From: Bog-257 sp963834135 | Lineage (GTDB): Bacteria > Acidobacteriota > Terriglobia > Terriglobales > Acidobacteriaceae | Reading direction: 5' to 3' | DNA length: 64,000 nucleotides | Assembly (NCBI GenBank): GCA_963834135.1 | Contig: CAWIAN010000008.1 | Span: 291,791-355,790, forward strand | In this document: positions 62,087 through 64,000 of the stretch, in pieces | How the letters are laid out: every line of letters starts with the position of its first letter | Numbering within the stretch: the first letter of the stretch is position 1 | The notes under the pieces: generated by a model | What the model saw: the letters and a program-made list of their open reading frames with translations, nothing else | Database searches by the model: none | Told to the model about the DNA's origin: nothing | Position numbers and translations under genes: made by a program

Positions 62087-62908
62087 ATGAAAGTAGTCCT
62101 CTTTTGTGGCGGCGCAGGCATGAGACTTCGTGGATATGCGGACGATGTCCCGAAGCCGATGGTGACGATCGGCTCGCGCCCTATTCTGTGGCACATCATG
62201 AAGTACTATGCACATTTTGGCCACAAAGATTTCATTCTTTGCCTCGGGTATAAGGGGAGTGTGATCAAGGACTACTTCCTGAACTACGACGAGTCAGTGT
62301 CCAATGACTTTATTTGGTCCAATGGCGGCAAGAAGATTCAATTCATGAACCGCGACATTGACGATTGGACGATCACGTTTGTCGAGACTGGCGCAAATGC
62401 TACCATCGGCGAGCGACTGAGAGCCGTCGAACCATACCTTGAAGGCGAGGACATGTTCCTGGCAAACTATGGCGATGGGGTGAGTGATCTTCCGCTGCCC
62501 GCAATGCTGGACACATTTAAGCGAAGCAATGCGATTGCGTCTCTGCTGCTGGTTCAGCCGACCGCCAGCTTCGACATCGTTACCGCAGGCAAAGAAGGTC
62601 TCGTCGAGCAGGTATGTCCACTGACCCAAAGCGACATCTGGATTAACGGAGGCTTTTTCATATTGCGTCGGGAGATCTTTCAGTATATGAATCCGGGAGA
62701 TGAACTGGTGCGGGAGCCCTTCCAGCGGCTCATCGAGCAGCAAGCGCTTCTGTCCTATAAGTACACTGGTTTTTGGCAGTGTATGGATACTTTTAAGGAT
62801 AAGCAGCAGCTGGAAGAGTTGAATCAGACGACGCCACCTTGGAAAGTCTGGAAGTGCGGAGCTGCAACGGCCGCGAATGTCCCCGACCTGGTCACCGCCG
62901 CGATATGA
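62087..62908 (+). CDS. rfbF: Glucose-1-phosphate cytidylyltransferase (RfbF-like)
   Basis: Start ATG 62087 has GAGGTGA upstream. The 273-residue enzyme has the nucleotide loop FCGGAGMRLRGYADD with PKPMV (about 4-25), LCLGYKGSVIKDYFLNY (about 52-68), MFLANYGDGVSDL (about 123-135) and NGGFFILRREIF (about 188-199), typical of CTP:glucose-1-phosphate enzymes. It makes CDP-glucose, the first step of CDP-deoxysugar routes. A dedicated CDP-glucose 4,6-dehydratase was not singled out; the SDR at 59720 is a candidate. Its stop overlaps the next ATG (ATGA). Confidence 0.92.
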   Translation: MKVVLFCGGAGMRLRGYADDVPKPMVTIGSRPILWHIMKYYAHFGHKDFILCLGYKGSVIKDYFLNYDESVSNDFIWSNGGKKIQFMNRDIDDWTITFVETGANATIGERLRAVEPYLEGEDMFLANYGDGVSDLPLPAMLDTFKRSNAIASLLLVQPTASFDIVTAGKEGLVEQVCPLTQSDIWINGGFFILRREIFQYMNPGDELVREPFQRLIEQQALLSYKYTGFWQCMDTFKDKQQLEELNQTTPPWKVWKCGAATAANVPDLVTAAI

Positions 62909-63555
62909 TTCAGCTCACACTTCAACATCCACCAACCCGACCCCTTCATGTTTTCTGCGTAGGCGCTCACTCCGATGACATCGAGATCGGGTGCGGCGGT
63001 ACGATCCTTCACTTGGCCAAGGAATATCCGGGCACGGTTTTTCATTGGATGGTGTTGAGTGCGATCGGCCCTCGTGAGGACGAGGCGCGAAAGGCTGCGA
63101 GCGCGTTTGCCGGCGAAGCCTTGGGCGAGATAACGTTGAAGTCTTTTAGAGATGGATTCCTGCCATATGCAGGTGCCGAGATAAAGGACATTTGTGAAGG
63201 TTTGAAGGCTCGCGTAACTCCAGATCTGATTCTGTGTCCCTCGAAGGACGATGCCCATCAGGATCACCGTTTGGTGGCCGAGTTAGTATGGAACACGTTT
63301 CGCAACAATCTGATTCTGGAATACGAGATTCCGAAATACGATGGCGATCTGGGCCGGCCGAGTGTTTTCGTTCCTCTGGATGCCTCGCTCTACCAAAAGA
63401 AGATCTCCATCCTCATGACAGAGTTCGAGTCGCAGCGGACCAAGCGTTGGTTTGAAGAGAGTACCTTTCTAGCTATAATGCGACTGCGCGGCATGGAATG
63501 TAACTCTACCAGCGGATATGCCGAGGCATTTTATTGCCGTAAGCTTTTGTTGTGA
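62905..63555 (+). CDS. PIG-L/LmbE-family deacetylase
   Basis: Start ATG 62905 overlaps the preceding stop (216 residues). The zinc motif is VGAHSDDIEIGCGG (about 18-31, with AHSDD in place of the usual AHPDD), and a second site is DDAHQDHRLVAELVW (about 113-127). These enzymes N-deacetylate sugars such as GlcNAc derivatives. With two NodB-like proteins upstream it is the third candidate deacetylase of the locus. It was probably placed here for the CDP-sugar branch, but the substrate is unknown. Confidence 0.88.
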   Translation: MIQLTLQHPPTRPLHVFCVGAHSDDIEIGCGGTILHLAKEYPGTVFHWMVLSAIGPREDEARKAASAFAGEALGEITLKSFRDGFLPYAGAEIKDICEGLKARVTPDLILCPSKDDAHQDHRLVAELVWNTFRNNLILEYEIPKYDGDLGRPSVFVPLDASLYQKKISILMTEFESQRTKRWFEESTFLAIMRLRGMECNSTSGYAEAFYCRKLLL

Positions 63556-63648
63556 ACCCTACGACCGCTGAGTAGCAAGCCAGCCCCCGCTATCTTCCTG
63601 AAACATCATCCTGCTATTCCCCTTTTTCCGGTTTCGCAAGAAAGATCC

Positions 63649-64000
63649 GTGAGAGCAACCTATTCCAAGATCGGATTGCTGGACCACATGGGGTGGGGAA
63701 ACATGGGAGATGCCGCGGTCCAGGAAGCATTTATTGCGAACATAAGAAGGCGTCAGCCCAAAGCTCGGTTGGTAGCATTCTCGCTAAATCCTGAGGACAC
63801 TGCTCAGCGGCATGGCCTGCAAAGCTATCCGATCATCTGGAGTTATCACCGCGGTACGGCTTCGGACTGTCATTCGGCACCCGCTCCACGCCAGGGACGA
63901 CTCAAGGCAGCGCTGAAGAGATTGCGTGTTGTTTATTCGATTGCAAAGCCTATTCACGATCTGGTCTATGAGATCCTTCACTTAATACGTTCGTATCGAG
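63649..64000 (+). CDS. Polysaccharide pyruvyl transferase family protein (truncated by window end)
   Basis: From GTG 63649 the frame is open to the end of the window (117 codons). It begins RATYSKIGLLDHMGWGNMGDAA, followed by EAFIANIRRRQPKARLVAFS and LNPEDTAQRHGLQSYPI. The GxGNxGDxA start and the 'LNPEDT..RHGL' stretch match the N-terminal half of the CsaB/WcaK-type pyruvyl transferases, which add a pyruvate ketal to sugars. A basic helix-rich segment follows. The 3' part lies outside the window, so the family call rests on the N terminus only. Confidence 0.7.
   Translation, partial: MRATYSKIGLLDHMGWGNMGDAAVQEAFIANIRRRQPKARLVAFSLNPEDTAQRHGLQSYPIIWSYHRGTASDCHSAPAPRQGRLKAALKRLRVVYSIAKPIHDLVYEILHLIRSYR

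Noticed and set aside
1..64000. CRISPR arrays, tRNA/rRNA genes, insertion sequences, phage or conjugation genes
   Set aside because: No regularly spaced repeats, cloverleaf sequences, transposase motifs or terminal inverted repeats with target duplications were recognised by reading; a computed search (tRNAscan, ISfinder) would be decisive.

Overview
The window looks like a chromosomal segment of a soil-type Acidobacteriota bacterium. That assignment is inferred from gene content: moderately high G+C, a GloVer-type tandem-repeat secreted protein, a membrane PDZ/SpoIIE-type phosphatase, a DUF6496 basic protein, and a large exopolysaccharide (EPS) locus headed by a specialised NusG paralogue. 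No rRNA or tRNA gene, CRISPR array, insertion sequence or phage gene was recognised.

Region 1 (1-17.3 kb) is mostly housekeeping and envelope genes: a partial unknown CDS, a small secreted protein, a Hanks-type kinase, a divergent SMC, a CPA2-type antiporter, an ABC exporter pair, a Lys/Arg-rich DUF6496 protein, a PDZ-membrane-GAF-PP2C phosphatase, a GloVer protein with a good intrinsic terminator, an HlyD-type adaptor and a DUF4097 repeat protein. Region 2 (17.3-20.5 kb) holds the decayed 3' end of a probable multiheme-cytochrome-associated gene, a WbpD-like sugar N-acetyltransferase, an atypical LuxR-type regulator with a SEL1-like tail, and a 694-base leader/promoter region rich in RNA hairpins.

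Region 3 (20.5-64 kb) is one long, nearly unidirectional EPS locus. It opens with a NusG-like antiterminator and an AAA+/Fis regulator that lacks GAFTGA. Next come the export and assembly genes typical of XrtA/PEP-CTERM-associated EPS loci: Wza-like export protein, outer-membrane barrel, GumC-like chain-length protein, XrtA-type ATPase, CpsD-like kinase and polyprenyl glycosylphosphotransferase. Sugar genes follow (WbpB/WbpE-like oxidoreductase and aminotransferase, FemAB, a short UDP-sugar-dehydrogenase-like protein), then glycosyltransferases. A modification block comes next: an alpha/alpha-barrel protein, an asparagine-synthase-type amidotransferase, two NodB-like proteins around a methyltransferase, an O-antigen ligase/polymerase, a GNAT protein and a second, Cys-less asparagine synthase. 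Three more glycosyltransferases are followed by a GDP-heptose set (HddA, HddC, SDR, GmhA), a cupin-CheR fusion, and a CDP-sugar/C-methyl set (RmlC-like, DUF4910, SDR, C-methyltransferase, glucose-1-phosphate cytidylyltransferase). The window ends with a PIG-L deacetylase and a truncated pyruvyl transferase. No exosortase, PEP-CTERM protein or Wzx flippase was seen inside the window.

Two things stand out. One is the leader of the EPS operon, which can fold into a compact three-way junction followed by a U run, plus a further hairpin beside the ribosome binding site of the NusG-like gene. The other is a set of single-base frameshifts (FemAB, HddC, one GT2, perhaps one GT4) confined to about 32.7-54.5 kb, which are either assembly errors or early decay of the locus.
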